The translations under genes and the position numbers were made by a program. 36,104 nucleotides of DNA from Flavobacteriales bacterium (GTDB lineage Bacteria > Bacteroidota > Bacteroidia > Flavobacteriales_F > PHOS-HE28), in contig JAGNUG010000029.1 in assembly GCA_017987115.1 (NCBI GenBank), positions 1 through 36,104 of the forward strand, given 5' to 3'. This document shows positions 1 through 9,392 of the stretch, one piece after another. Every line of letters begins with the position of its first letter. Positions within the stretch are counted from its first letter, which is position 1. Under the pieces are notes generated by a model. That model did not search any database. It had not been told where the DNA came from and saw only the letters and a program-made list of their open reading frames with translations.

Positions 1-1509
1 GTAGCCACCAGTGCCATCGGGAGTAAGGCCATATCCGGTATCCATACCGGCACCACCGAGATACGTGCTGAACAACAAATTGCTTAAAGAAGGATCCAAT
101 GAAAAAAGAACAGCGTCCTGTAGCCCTGCGTTAAAAGCTTGAAGGGCTCCTGGAGTAACAGGAAAATCCGTAGAGGTAGCAGAAGCCGATACGACACAGT
201 TCCCGGCAGCATCGAGGACGATCTCTCCTCGAAATTCATCGCCATAATTGTTTGCGACCTGATTGTATCCATCCATATCCGCACCACCCAAATAAGTTGA
301 TCCGATGATAGCGGAACCATTGGAGTTGAGGTGGGTAATTACAATATCAGTGATCCCGAAACCTGCTCCATTAAGATCCGGATCATAGGCACCGATACTG
401 GTCGGGTAATCGGGCGAGGAACTTGAACCAAGAACAAATACTTCTTCATTGGCATTTACCACCATGGAATGTGGAAGGTCGTCATCACTACCGCCCAAAT
501 AGGTAGCATAAAGAAGCGCAGAACCATCTGCACTTAACTTGCTGACCACAATATCGGTAAAGCCACCACCGAAGTTCATTTGGAATGAACCAACATTCGT
601 TGGGTATCCCTGCCCGAAAGACCTTGCTCCCGTGAATATATGACCCTGTTCATCGAATGTTGCCGTGTGACCGTAATTCTCTGAACCTCCCACGTCACCT
701 GTTCCGCTAAGAGTGCTCGCCAACAGTAATGGATCGATCACAATGGGCCGCGAATGATCAACATCCATTCCAAAATTGAAACCAACTGAATTTCCGTTCA
801 CCACGAACCCGCACTCGATCTTTTCCTTAGCACCATCCGCGTACCATGCTACCGGTTTCATTTCGATCAATTCCCCAACGCCAGTTCCTAACACTAAAGC
901 ACCATCATTGCGCACGTGGATCCCATCCAAGCCTTTGTACACAAATTCGATCTGATGTAGATCCGCTCCGGCTTCCAGTAGCATATCATATTTATACATA
1001 CCGTTCTCCGAATACCAACGCATATCGACACCGGGCCATAGATCGGAATAAGTGATATCGTAGAAACACGGGATCTCCCCTGCCCATTTGGAAGGATCGT
1101 TCCCTAGAAAATAATTCAAGTGATGCTCCTTTTTTCGACCCGCGTTCAGTCCCGGGTTCATGTTCGCACCCACGAATTCCATTTTCCAAGCATGACCGTA
1201 TACGGTTGGTTGAACACTCGTTCTATTTAAATGTGCCTCGTGCAATAGATCTCCCGCATCGTCCTGAAGTTTCGAGAATGTGATGCCATTCCGTTCAGCG
1301 AACAACGCCAATCCGTTGACTTCCGCGCGATAGAGCACTTTGGAAAGCCATTGGCCTTTGTTAGCAATGAAACTCACACCGGTACTAGCATGTCCCTGAA
1401 TGACATGAGTGTCAGAAGGGTCGTGTTCATGACCGTCCTTCGCACTGGAAGCAAGTATCAACCCTGCAAAAAAAATAACACACCACGACCGAATGAGAGA
1501 GCTATTCAT
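1..1509 (-). CDS. Secreted SBBP-repeat surface protein, N-terminal part (3' end beyond window)
   Basis: The frame is open from the ATG at 1509 to the window edge (503 codons, no stop), so only the N-terminal part is visible. Residues 1-23 look like a signal peptide, followed by a His/Asp-rich stretch (GHEHDPSDTH, about 26-35). A domain shared with the three downstream-numbered paralogs follows: NKGQW near residue 45, LYRAEVNG, HLNYFLGNDPSKW, and VIDPLLLASTLSG near 255. From about residue 260, SBBP-type beta-propeller repeats begin (YATYLGGSDDD, STYLGGADMDGYN, STYLGGAGMD). By analogy with its neighbours the missing part should carry PKD domains and a type B T9SS sorting domain, but that is inference. 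It is probably a cell-surface or secreted adhesin-like protein; substrate unknown. A Bacteroidota-type promoter lies about 145 bases upstream. Confidence 0.85.
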   Translation of the reverse strand, partial: MNSSLIRSWCVIFFAGLILASSAKDGHEHDPSDTHVIQGHASTGVSFIANKGQWLSKVLYRAEVNGLALFAERNGITFSKLQDDAGDLLHEAHLNRTSVQPTVYGHAWKMEFVGANMNPGLNAGRKKEHHLNYFLGNDPSKWAGEIPCFYDITYSDLWPGVDMRWYSENGMYKYDMLLEAGADLHQIEFVYKGLDGIHVRNDGALVLGTGVGELIEMKPVAWYADGAKEKIECGFVVNGNSVGFNFGMDVDHSRPIVIDPLLLASTLSGTGDVGGSENYGHTATFDEQGHIFTGARSFGQGYPTNVGSFQMNFGGGFTDIVVSKLSADGSALLYATYLGGSDDDLPHSMVVNANEEVFVLGSSSSPDYPTSIGAYDPDLNGAGFGITDIVITHLNSNGSAIIGSTYLGGADMDGYNQVANNYGDEFRGEIVLDAAGNCVVSASATSTDFPVTPGALQAFNAGLQDAVLFSLDPSLSNLLFSTYLGGAGMDTGYGLTPDGTGGY

Positions 1510-1652
1510 ATGTTCAATTCCTTTTGACCGCTACAATTGTTCCGATAATAATTCCGCTAATAATAGGGTATGATCGAAACAAGTCAAACAAACTACTAGA
1601 TCTACTGTGTACTATTCAGAAGAAGCTGACCAATGTTCAGTTTTCTGGTACG

Positions 1653-1680
1653 CAAAGCTACATACTTCACTACGAGGCAA
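1653..1680 (-). promoter_or_regulatory. Candidate Bacteroidota sigma-A promoter for the 1..1509 gene
   Basis: On the minus strand, TAGCTTTG (1653-1660) matches the Bacteroidota -7 consensus TAnnTTTG exactly. A TTG (1678-1680) lies 17 bases upstream of it, within the usual range for the -33 element. It sits in the 213-base gap between two paralogs, so the leftmost copy may be transcribed independently. The 5' leader would be about 140 bases. No structured regulatory RNA was recognised in that leader. Confidence 0.4.
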
Positions 1681-1722
1681 TTATACCGATACCAGATAAA
1701 CCAGGAACTATGGAAATATGCC

Positions 1723-4700
1723 TTATCTAACCAAGGTCACGTGTCCATGATGCTCGGCGAATTCATCCGCAGCGCAACGGTCCTTGAACGAGATGATGTA
1801 GAAGTATGTGCCATCAGGAACTGCTGATCCGGTAGCATTGTCCAAACCACCATTCCACCCTTTGTGGATGGACGTGGTCTCGTACATTTTCAGGCCCCAA
1901 CGATCGTATACCTCCATCCGGAAGTCCTGGAATCCGATCCCATCAACCCCGAAAATATCGTTCTTCTGATCACCGTTGGGTGAGAACACATTCGGGATGA
2001 AGTTATCTGCACGGATCGGTGAGATGTGGAAGACATCAACGGTATCCAGCACGGCACAACCTTGAAGATCCGTTGCAATGAAAGAGTACGTATTTCCACC
2101 TTCAACAGGAATACTTTCCTCAGTGGATCCCGTATTCCACAAGATGTTCGAAACACCATAATTCGGTGCTAAGGACCCAACATCCGCACCACAGATGTAG
2201 ATATCCTCCATCGGAGGTGGCAATGTGGCCAAGAATACATCGATGGAATCAGTAGCCGTGCAGAAACCGTCCGTTACGGTTACCGTGTACGTGCCGACCT
2301 CACTTACGGTGATGGTGGAATTCAATGAACCAGTTTCCCATAAATAGGTGTCGAACCCAGTTCCTGCGCTGATCTGCGTTGAGCCATTCGGGCATAAGTA
2401 TCCGGGTGAATCCGGGTCAAATGCCAAACCTGGTGTTGTGAACGTAACAGGCATGGTCGTAGAGTCCGCAGAAATACAGATCCCATCCACGGCAAGCAGA
2501 CCTATTTGATACGTGCCAGGGCCGGCATATTCATGGGTCGGTGCAGTTGCTGTGGAGGTAGCTCCATCACCAAAAGTCCAAGTGAATTGGTTGGCTCCGA
2601 TGGAAGTATTGTTCAGTTGAAGGAAATAGCCATCGCACGTACTCAATGGTGTTGCCTCGAAGGCTGCAAGTGTTGAAGCCGGGTCATAGACATTCAAAGT
2701 AATGTAGGTGGTATCGGAAACGTTGCAGGAATTGGGGTCGTTACCGATCAAAGTTATCAAGTAGGTTCCCACGGAATCATAGGTAACCGTAATGTTCGTG
2801 CCTGTCTGCTGGGGTGAACCGTCTCCGAGGTCCCAGATGAATTCAGGTGCAATTCCTGAAGCCGTTAAGTTGAACGTAGCTGGTACGCAACCGGTAATGG
2901 CATCCGAAGAAACATTGGCCTGCACACCTGCTGTCTCGAAATCGATCTTGAAAACCGCGATATCCCAACCTATCTGATTGGCTGGGGCATATGCCCACGG
3001 AGTTGACTGCATGCTTTGTCCTCCGCTACACACACCTTGGTATACGATCCCGTTCTTATCGAACCGGCTTGTTCCACCATCAACGTGGCTACCTCCATAA
3101 TGTGTTCCGAATAGAATATCGGTAAGACCAACATCAAAGGATGCCAAGTAGAAACTACCTGTTGTATGCAGCGCATCCGCTGTGAGCGGCAAAGCACCGC
3201 TTGCAGCGTAGCCTGAAATATAAATGTGATCACAAACGTCCACCAAAAAAGCAACGGGCGCAACATTGCCAGGGATCATGGTGGTGATCGGCGCTTGTGT
3301 GAGGTCCGCTGTGAGTTTTGCAATGAAGATATTCCCTTGGCCAGTAGCGCCATATGTTCCAGCTGGAGAAACAGGTATTGTCCCGTCCGTTTGTCCGTAG
3401 ATCCATACATCATCAGCGCTATCGAGATCAATGAAATAGGCACCATCGCCACTTGTAGTTCCGAAAAATGACCCAGCGATCTGTGTAGTGAGGTCGCTAC
3501 TGAAACGCATCACGTAGCCATCGCGATCGCCGCCAACATACGCAGAGGCATAACCACCCGTACTAACAGGTAGATCGGTGCTTTCCGTAATACCTGCAAT
3601 GAAGATCTCGCCGTTTGCTGCAATACGCAATCCCATTGCGTTATCATCTGAGGACCCACCGACAAAAGTTGCCGCAAGCATTTGGCTGCACGTGGGATCC
3701 ATCACGAATACAACGCCATCCTGCCCACCAGCCAATGTCGGTTGGAAAGCACCTACCGAAGCTGGAAAATCAGCGGAACTCGTAACGCTGGAGATCACAA
3801 TATTCCCGACTTGATCAACGATCACTTCGCCACGATAGCCTTCACCGTAATTCCCCCACATTTCATTGTACCCATCCGAACCGGAGCCTCCAACGAATGT
3901 TGAACCCTCCAATACTGAACCATCGAAAGAAATGTGGGTCACCGTGATGTCCAGATCAGCATTGGAGTTATCGAAAGCCCCTGGGGTGACAGGAAAATCC
4001 GAAGAACCAGAGGACCCCAGTACGATCAATTCGCCGAGCGCATTGGTAACCAGACTATGCGGGTTCTCCCCACCTGATCCGCCGAGATAGGACGCCCAGA
4101 TCAACATACTTCCGTCCGGAGAATATTTGCTCAGGCTTATATCCGTTCCACCACCTCCCATTGCGGTCTGAAATGCCCCAACCGTTGCAGGATAAGTTGG
4201 ACCGAAATTCCGGCCTGCTGTGAAAATGTTCCCTGCATTGTCGAATGTTGCGCAATGCCCATAGTTGCTGGCGCCTGTTGCACCGGAATACGTTCCTGCG
4301 ATCAATACGGGATCGATCACGATCGTACGGGAAGCATCCACAGCTTGATCAAATTTGAACTTCACTGTATTACCATCAAGAATGAATGAGCACGGTATCG
4401 CCCCACCCTTTTCATCTCCGTAAAATGCAACCGGAGCCAACTCCGTAACTTCACCAACAGAGGTTGTAAGGACCAGTTCACCTTTCTCTCCGATGTTCAT
4501 AGCGTCGAGACCATCATACGCCAGTGCCACACTCATATGGTCCGCACCTGGTTCGAGAACAACGTCATACTTGAAATTGCCGTTCACCTTGGAAAGCACC
4601 ACATCGATCCCTGGCCAAACATCGTGCTGGACCAGACCACCGAAGACCGGCACGTGACCTTTCCAGTTGGACCTATCATTGCCTATGAAATAATTCTCGT

Positions 4701-5073
4701 AATGATCGGCCTTGTCCGTACCTGTGGTCCTGTCAGAATTACCATCCACAAAACGCATACGCCAGGAATGTCCGTTGAAGACCAGTGAATTCTGTTCTTC
4801 GTTCGACAAGAGAGCAATGTCATGCATGCGATCTGCCGCGCTTTCCTCCAACTTGGACCAGGTCCAGCTGTTCCGTTCAACGAACATCATTGCGCCGTTC
4901 ACGCCGGTCCTGTATAGCACTTTGTCCGACCATTGCCCAAGATTCTGAACGAAGGTTTGATGCACGTTCGCGGTTACGGTCGCATTATTTCCATGATCAT
5001 GATCATGCTCATTACCAGCTTGTGCGGTAACCGCAAACGATAGGATCAATGTAGAAGAGATCAATTTTTTCAT
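1723..5073 (-). CDS. Secreted SBBP/PKD protein with T9SS type B (CHU_C) sorting domain
   Basis: I chose the ATG at 5073 (MKKLISSTLILSF...), which gives a clean signal peptide ending AQA; an in-frame ATG at 5088 would add five residues. The protein is about 1116 aa. The mature N-terminus carries EHDHDHG. The family N-terminal domain follows (QNLGQW, LYRTGVNG, ENYFIGNDRSNW). SBBP beta-propeller repeats span about 255-715, ending in a conserved block HVDGGTSRFDKNG. Two PKD domains with W.LGDGS and W.FGDGA cores lie at about 716-890, then two Ig-like repeats (LWETGS, LWNTGS). The C-terminal CHU_C domain (about 1021-1116) has NVFSPNGDQKND, YDRWG and the terminal GHVTLVR. The protein is predicted to be exported by T9SS and displayed or released. 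It lies 41 bases from the next gene upstream in transcription, so those two are probably co-transcribed. Ligand unknown. Confidence 0.9.
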   Translation of the reverse strand: MKKLISSTLILSFAVTAQAGNEHDHDHGNNATVTANVHQTFVQNLGQWSDKVLYRTGVNGAMMFVERNSWTWSKLEESAADRMHDIALLSNEEQNSLVFNGHSWRMRFVDGNSDRTTGTDKADHYENYFIGNDRSNWKGHVPVFGGLVQHDVWPGIDVVLSKVNGNFKYDVVLEPGADHMSVALAYDGLDAMNIGEKGELVLTTSVGEVTELAPVAFYGDEKGGAIPCSFILDGNTVKFKFDQAVDASRTIVIDPVLIAGTYSGATGASNYGHCATFDNAGNIFTAGRNFGPTYPATVGAFQTAMGGGGTDISLSKYSPDGSMLIWASYLGGSGGENPHSLVTNALGELIVLGSSGSSDFPVTPGAFDNSNADLDITVTHISFDGSVLEGSTFVGGSGSDGYNEMWGNYGEGYRGEVIVDQVGNIVISSVTSSADFPASVGAFQPTLAGGQDGVVFVMDPTCSQMLAATFVGGSSDDNAMGLRIAANGEIFIAGITESTDLPVSTGGYASAYVGGDRDGYVMRFSSDLTTQIAGSFFGTTSGDGAYFIDLDSADDVWIYGQTDGTIPVSPAGTYGATGQGNIFIAKLTADLTQAPITTMIPGNVAPVAFLVDVCDHIYISGYAASGALPLTADALHTTGSFYLASFDVGLTDILFGTHYGGSHVDGGTSRFDKNGIVYQGVCSGGQSMQSTPWAYAPANQIGWDIAVFKIDFETAGVQANVSSDAITGCVPATFNLTASGIAPEFIWDLGDGSPQQTGTNITVTYDSVGTYLITLIGNDPNSCNVSDTTYITLNVYDPASTLAAFEATPLSTCDGYFLQLNNTSIGANQFTWTFGDGATSTATAPTHEYAGPGTYQIGLLAVDGICISADSTTMPVTFTTPGLAFDPDSPGYLCPNGSTQISAGTGFDTYLWETGSLNSTITVSEVGTYTVTVTDGFCTATDSIDVFLATLPPPMEDIYICGADVGSLAPNYGVSNILWNTGSTEESIPVEGGNTYSFIATDLQGCAVLDTVDVFHISPIRADNFIPNVFSPNGDQKNDIFGVDGIGFQDFRMEVYDRWGLKMYETTSIHKGWNGGLDNATGSAVPDGTYFYIISFKDRCAADEFAEHHGHVTLVR

Positions 5074-5114
5074 TGTGTAAAAGATCATAGTTGGTATTCG
5101 ACCAATTCACCTTG

Positions 5115-8100
5115 TTAGCGTACGACCATGATATGGCCAAGTTTAGTTGCCTGTTCCGAACGTGAACATTCAGCGTTGTATTCCAATCGGTAGACGTATA
5201 CATCATTCTTCACCGGCGTACCATTGAACGTGCCATCCCACGGTCTGATGGGTGAACCGGTCTCATAGATCTTCTCGCCCCAGCGATTGAAAATGAGCAG
5301 TTCGGTATCGCCTTCTCCGTATCCGGTAATGATGAACGTATCGTTCCTTCCATCACCATCCGGCGTAAACGCGTTCGGAGCGAACAACAATGCGTCCGGA
5401 TCCAATGCTATGACCGTGATAGTATCCATGTGCGGACAATTCAGGTCATCCCAGACAGTGAACGGATAAACCCCTGCACCATATACGGTCTCGGTCCTGT
5501 TCGTACTTCCTGTTTCCCACTGATACGCCGTTCCGGCCATAGGGACGGAAAGAACAACTTCAGCATTCGGGCATGCATTCAACGAATCGGAAAGATCCAA
5601 TAGCAACCCTTCGAATACTTCCACCGAATCCTGGCCAAAACACGTTCCGGTGTAAACGTTCACGACAAATATCCCACCGTGATCCACTGTGATCGTTGGT
5701 GTTGTTTCTCCTGTGCTCCATACATAATAATCCACATCAGAGGTTGCGTCCAATACAGTCGTTTCGCCATAGCAAATGATCGCAGTAGGAACAAGCGTCG
5801 TCGGCAGGTCATTGATCAGCGTTACAGGTAGTGTCATTTGATCGTTCTGACCGCACCCAAGGTCCGTGATCGACAACGTTACGTTGTACGTCCCAGGATC
5901 GGTATAGGTGTGGGACGGGTCGAATGCATCGTACACCGTACCGTCTCCCATGTCCCAGGAATAGCTCAAACTATCTCCAGTACTCAGGTTATTCGTGGTT
6001 ACGTATAGCAATGTACAACTGTCCGTCTGTTGAATTGCAAAATCAGCGACCACCGGATCAATGGGATCGATGGTGACCTGCGTAAAGCTTGTATCGTTCG
6101 GCACACAACCCCAAAGGTCCGTGATGACCAACGTGATATCGAATGTTCCCGGTGTTGTATATGTGTGCGTTACGTTTGAATCGGTATACATGGTGCCATC
6201 GCCCATGTTCCATTCAAAAGCCATGTTCGATCCTACGCTTTGATTATCCGTGGTCGCTAACATTTGCGCACAATCGAATACTTGGTCAATGGTGAAATCC
6301 GCTTGGATCGGTATCAACGGATCAATGGTGATCTGCACATCAGTGGAGTCGATGATATTGCACGTGGAACTATCAACGGCGATGAGCTGGATCGTGTATG
6401 TACCTGCTCCAGAGTAGGTATGGGTAACATCCGTACCCGTCAACTGGGTACCATCACCCATGTTCCAAGTATAGGATGGAGCATTTCCGAATGAAGCATT
6501 CGTTGTTGAAACCACCACGTCATCACAATTCGGCACTTGATCTATCGAAAATGCCGCACCTACCGTATCGGGGGCTGCCATGAATACCTGCTGAAGCAAC
6601 GTATCCGGCTGGGAACAACCTGTGGGGTCATATGTTATGAGCTGAATATCGTAAGTACCGGCCAGGTCATAGTTGTGTGTCACGTTCGTATCGGTGTATT
6701 GCGTACCGTCTCCCATATCCCATTCAAAGGCGATAGGCGAGCCCGTGCTCGTGTTCGTGGTATTGATCTGGAACGTGGAGCAATCTGAATTCTGTGTATA
6801 GGTGAATGAGCCAGTAAGTGTTTGCGCTTGCCCGATCGTAACAGGAAAAGTTATCGTATCCGCCAAATTGCAAGCAAGTGAATCGTATGCGATCAGTGTC
6901 ACGGTATATGCACCAGGCGAAGTGTATGTATAGGATGGTTCGAAAGCTGATACGGTAGGACTTCCATCACCGAAATTCCAGATCCAAACATCACCTGTAC
7001 TGTTGTTCACGAAATCGATCTGGATCGGCGCACAACCTTCGTTCAGCGTTCCAGCACCTGCTGCATTCACGCCAGCTACTTGGAAATCGATCTTGAATAC
7101 GCCAATATCCCAACCAATGGTCTGGTTCGTTGCCCAAGCCCATGGGGTTGTTTGCAAACTTCCCATTCCGCTGCATACCCCTTGATAGATCACGCCATTC
7201 TTATCGAATCGGCTTGTACCGCCATCAACATGGGATCCACCGTAATAGGTACCGAAAAGCAGATCAGCCATATCCACATCAAATGCTGCGAGATAGAACG
7301 ACCCGGACTGATAGAGGGCGTCGGGGGTAACGGGAAGGTCGCTCGGAGAGTTGTATCCGGATATATAAATGTTGTCACATACATCAACCAAAAAGGCGAC
7401 CGGAGCCATTGTACCCCATCCTCCGCCCCCAATGGGTCCTATTGTTGTAGTGATAGGTAACGAAGTAAGGTCTCCTGAAAATTTCGCAATAAAAATTCCT
7501 GCGTCGGGCTGACCATACGTGCCAACGGGCGAAATAGGTATGATCCCTTCCGTTTGTCCATAGATCCACACATCTTCGTTCAAGTCAATATCGAGGAAAT
7601 ATGATGTGTCTTCCTGATCGGTTCCGAAGAACGTACCAGCGATCATTGAGGTCAGATCACTGGTCAATCGGACCACATAGCCATCACGCGAACCTCCAAT
7701 AAAAGCAGGTGAGACCGATCCCGGCGTAGTTGGAAAATTGGAGCTCTCAGTACCACCGGTCACGATCACATCGCCATTCGCTGCGATCCTTAGACCCATG
7801 CCACTATCATCGTCCGTGCCACCCAAATATGTGCTGTATATCAATGAACTACAATTCGGTTGAATGGCAAGAACCACGGCATCTTGACCACCACCCAGCG
7901 TACCTTGTAGACATCCCGCTGTGGTCGGGAAATTCGCAGAACTTGAGAAGCTCGCTACGAGTATGTTGTTCGCGTCATCCAGAAAGATCTCACCACGATA
8001 GGACTCGCCATAATTACCCCACATAGCGTTGAAACCATCATCTGCTGCACCACCGATATAGGTTGAACCGATCACCGAGGAACAATCTGCGCTGAAATGG

Positions 8101-9215
8101 GTAATGACCATATCCGTTCCTCCTGCATTGGCTGAGGAAAGTGCTGCACTGGATACCGGATAATCGCTGGAACTGGTTGAGCCGAGGATGCACAGCTCAC
8201 CCAAGCTATTCACGATCATACTGTGTGGATTCTCACCCGAAGAACCGCCGAGGTACGTTGCCCAGATCAAGTTGCTTCCATCAGGGTTGTATTTGCTGAA
8301 TGACATATCCGTACCGCCACCGCCCATCGTGGTCTGGAATGCACCGACCGTAGCCGGGTACGTAGGTCCGAAATTCCGAGCACCTGAATAGATATTCTCA
8401 GCGCTATCATAGGTTGCACAGTGTCCGTAATTACTACTACCAGTTGCTCCACTCAACGTGCTAGCGATCAGAACAGGGTCGATCGTAACTGGTCGATCGC
8501 GATCATATCCTTCTTCCAGAATGAATCGAAGCTTACCGTCCTGAACTTGGAAATCACACTTCAAGGACTCCTTCGATCCATCGCTATAGAATGCGACAGG
8601 CTTCAATTCCACCACATTTCCTACCGATGTCGACATGATCAGCTGTCCATCGGCATTTACTGAGATCCCGTCCAATCCCTCGAAGTAGAAACCAATATCA
8701 GTCGCGTTGGCATTTGCTTCAAGTAAAATATCATACTTCAAATTTCCGTCGATCGCGTGATAACGAACATCAATACCATCCCATACCTCGTTGTATGTCA
8801 ATTCACCGAAAGCAGGTACATGGTGCTTCCATTTCGAAGGGTCATTACCTAGAAAATAGTTTTCATAACCGGGTTGAAGATCTCCTACAGCCACAGATAC
8901 ATCCTGAGATGGCGCAAGAAATCGCATTCGCCATGCGTGACCTTTGATTACCAGCGCATCGCGTTCTGCTTTGCTCAATGCCGGGCTATCATGGATAATT
9001 TCGCTTGTACCATCTTCATACTTCACCCAAGACATACCGTTCCGTTCCATGAAAACGGAGGCGCCATTCACTCCGGACTTATACAGAACCTGATGATCCC
9101 ACTGACCGATGTTACGGGTAAACCTCACAGCCTCCGATCCGTGATCATGTTCCGCAAATGCGGTTAAGGGCAACAGCGCTACCAAGAGGATCAGGTTGCG
9201 TATCGACCTGTGCAT
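5115..9215 (-). CDS. Giant secreted SBBP protein with five PKD domains and CHU_C sorting domain
   Basis: The start at 9215 (MHRSIRNLILLVALLPL...) gives a signal peptide ending AFA and a mature N-terminus EHDHGSE; an ATG at 9227 is also in frame. The protein is about 1366 aa, the longest of the array. It has the family N-terminal domain (RNIGQW, LYKSGVNG, ENYFLGNDPSKW), SBBP repeats (ATYLGGSSGEN, STYLGGTDDDSG) to about residue 715, then five consecutive PKD domains at about 716-1131. Four of their cores are W.MGDGT-type and one is W.FGDGS. Two Ig-like repeats follow (VWSTGET, QWETGST), then a CHU_C domain (about 1277-1366; NAFTPDGDGRND, FNRWGE, ending GHIMVVR). That C-terminal domain is more divergent from the two flanking paralogs than they are from each other. 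The extra PKD domains look like a local tandem expansion. Predicted surface-exposed T9SS cargo; function unknown. Confidence 0.9.
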   Translation of the reverse strand: MHRSIRNLILLVALLPLTAFAEHDHGSEAVRFTRNIGQWDHQVLYKSGVNGASVFMERNGMSWVKYEDGTSEIIHDSPALSKAERDALVIKGHAWRMRFLAPSQDVSVAVGDLQPGYENYFLGNDPSKWKHHVPAFGELTYNEVWDGIDVRYHAIDGNLKYDILLEANANATDIGFYFEGLDGISVNADGQLIMSTSVGNVVELKPVAFYSDGSKESLKCDFQVQDGKLRFILEEGYDRDRPVTIDPVLIASTLSGATGSSNYGHCATYDSAENIYSGARNFGPTYPATVGAFQTTMGGGGTDMSFSKYNPDGSNLIWATYLGGSSGENPHSMIVNSLGELCILGSTSSSDYPVSSAALSSANAGGTDMVITHFSADCSSVIGSTYIGGAADDGFNAMWGNYGESYRGEIFLDDANNILVASFSSSANFPTTAGCLQGTLGGGQDAVVLAIQPNCSSLIYSTYLGGTDDDSGMGLRIAANGDVIVTGGTESSNFPTTPGSVSPAFIGGSRDGYVVRLTSDLTSMIAGTFFGTDQEDTSYFLDIDLNEDVWIYGQTEGIIPISPVGTYGQPDAGIFIAKFSGDLTSLPITTTIGPIGGGGWGTMAPVAFLVDVCDNIYISGYNSPSDLPVTPDALYQSGSFYLAAFDVDMADLLFGTYYGGSHVDGGTSRFDKNGVIYQGVCSGMGSLQTTPWAWATNQTIGWDIGVFKIDFQVAGVNAAGAGTLNEGCAPIQIDFVNNSTGDVWIWNFGDGSPTVSAFEPSYTYTSPGAYTVTLIAYDSLACNLADTITFPVTIGQAQTLTGSFTYTQNSDCSTFQINTTNTSTGSPIAFEWDMGDGTQYTDTNVTHNYDLAGTYDIQLITYDPTGCSQPDTLLQQVFMAAPDTVGAAFSIDQVPNCDDVVVSTTNASFGNAPSYTWNMGDGTQLTGTDVTHTYSGAGTYTIQLIAVDSSTCNIIDSTDVQITIDPLIPIQADFTIDQVFDCAQMLATTDNQSVGSNMAFEWNMGDGTMYTDSNVTHTYTTPGTFDITLVITDLWGCVPNDTSFTQVTIDPIDPVVADFAIQQTDSCTLLYVTTNNLSTGDSLSYSWDMGDGTVYDAFDPSHTYTDPGTYNVTLSITDLGCGQNDQMTLPVTLINDLPTTLVPTAIICYGETTVLDATSDVDYYVWSTGETTPTITVDHGGIFVVNVYTGTCFGQDSVEVFEGLLLDLSDSLNACPNAEVVLSVPMAGTAYQWETGSTNRTETVYGAGVYPFTVWDDLNCPHMDTITVIALDPDALLFAPNAFTPDGDGRNDTFIITGYGEGDTELLIFNRWGEKIYETGSPIRPWDGTFNGTPVKNDVYVYRLEYNAECSRSEQATKLGHIMVVR

Positions 9216-9392
9216 TGTAATGTCCATGCGTTCAAATTATTGTGTACCAGTTCAAGGGACGCATTGAAGTTACAATTAGTTGCCCGATCGTATCTGTGCT
9301 GATCCTCTGAAACGGGATAAATAAAGGATGGAACGGGACTATACGATAACGTGTCCAGGACCGACCAAAAATCTCACTGGCACCGCAGCCAA

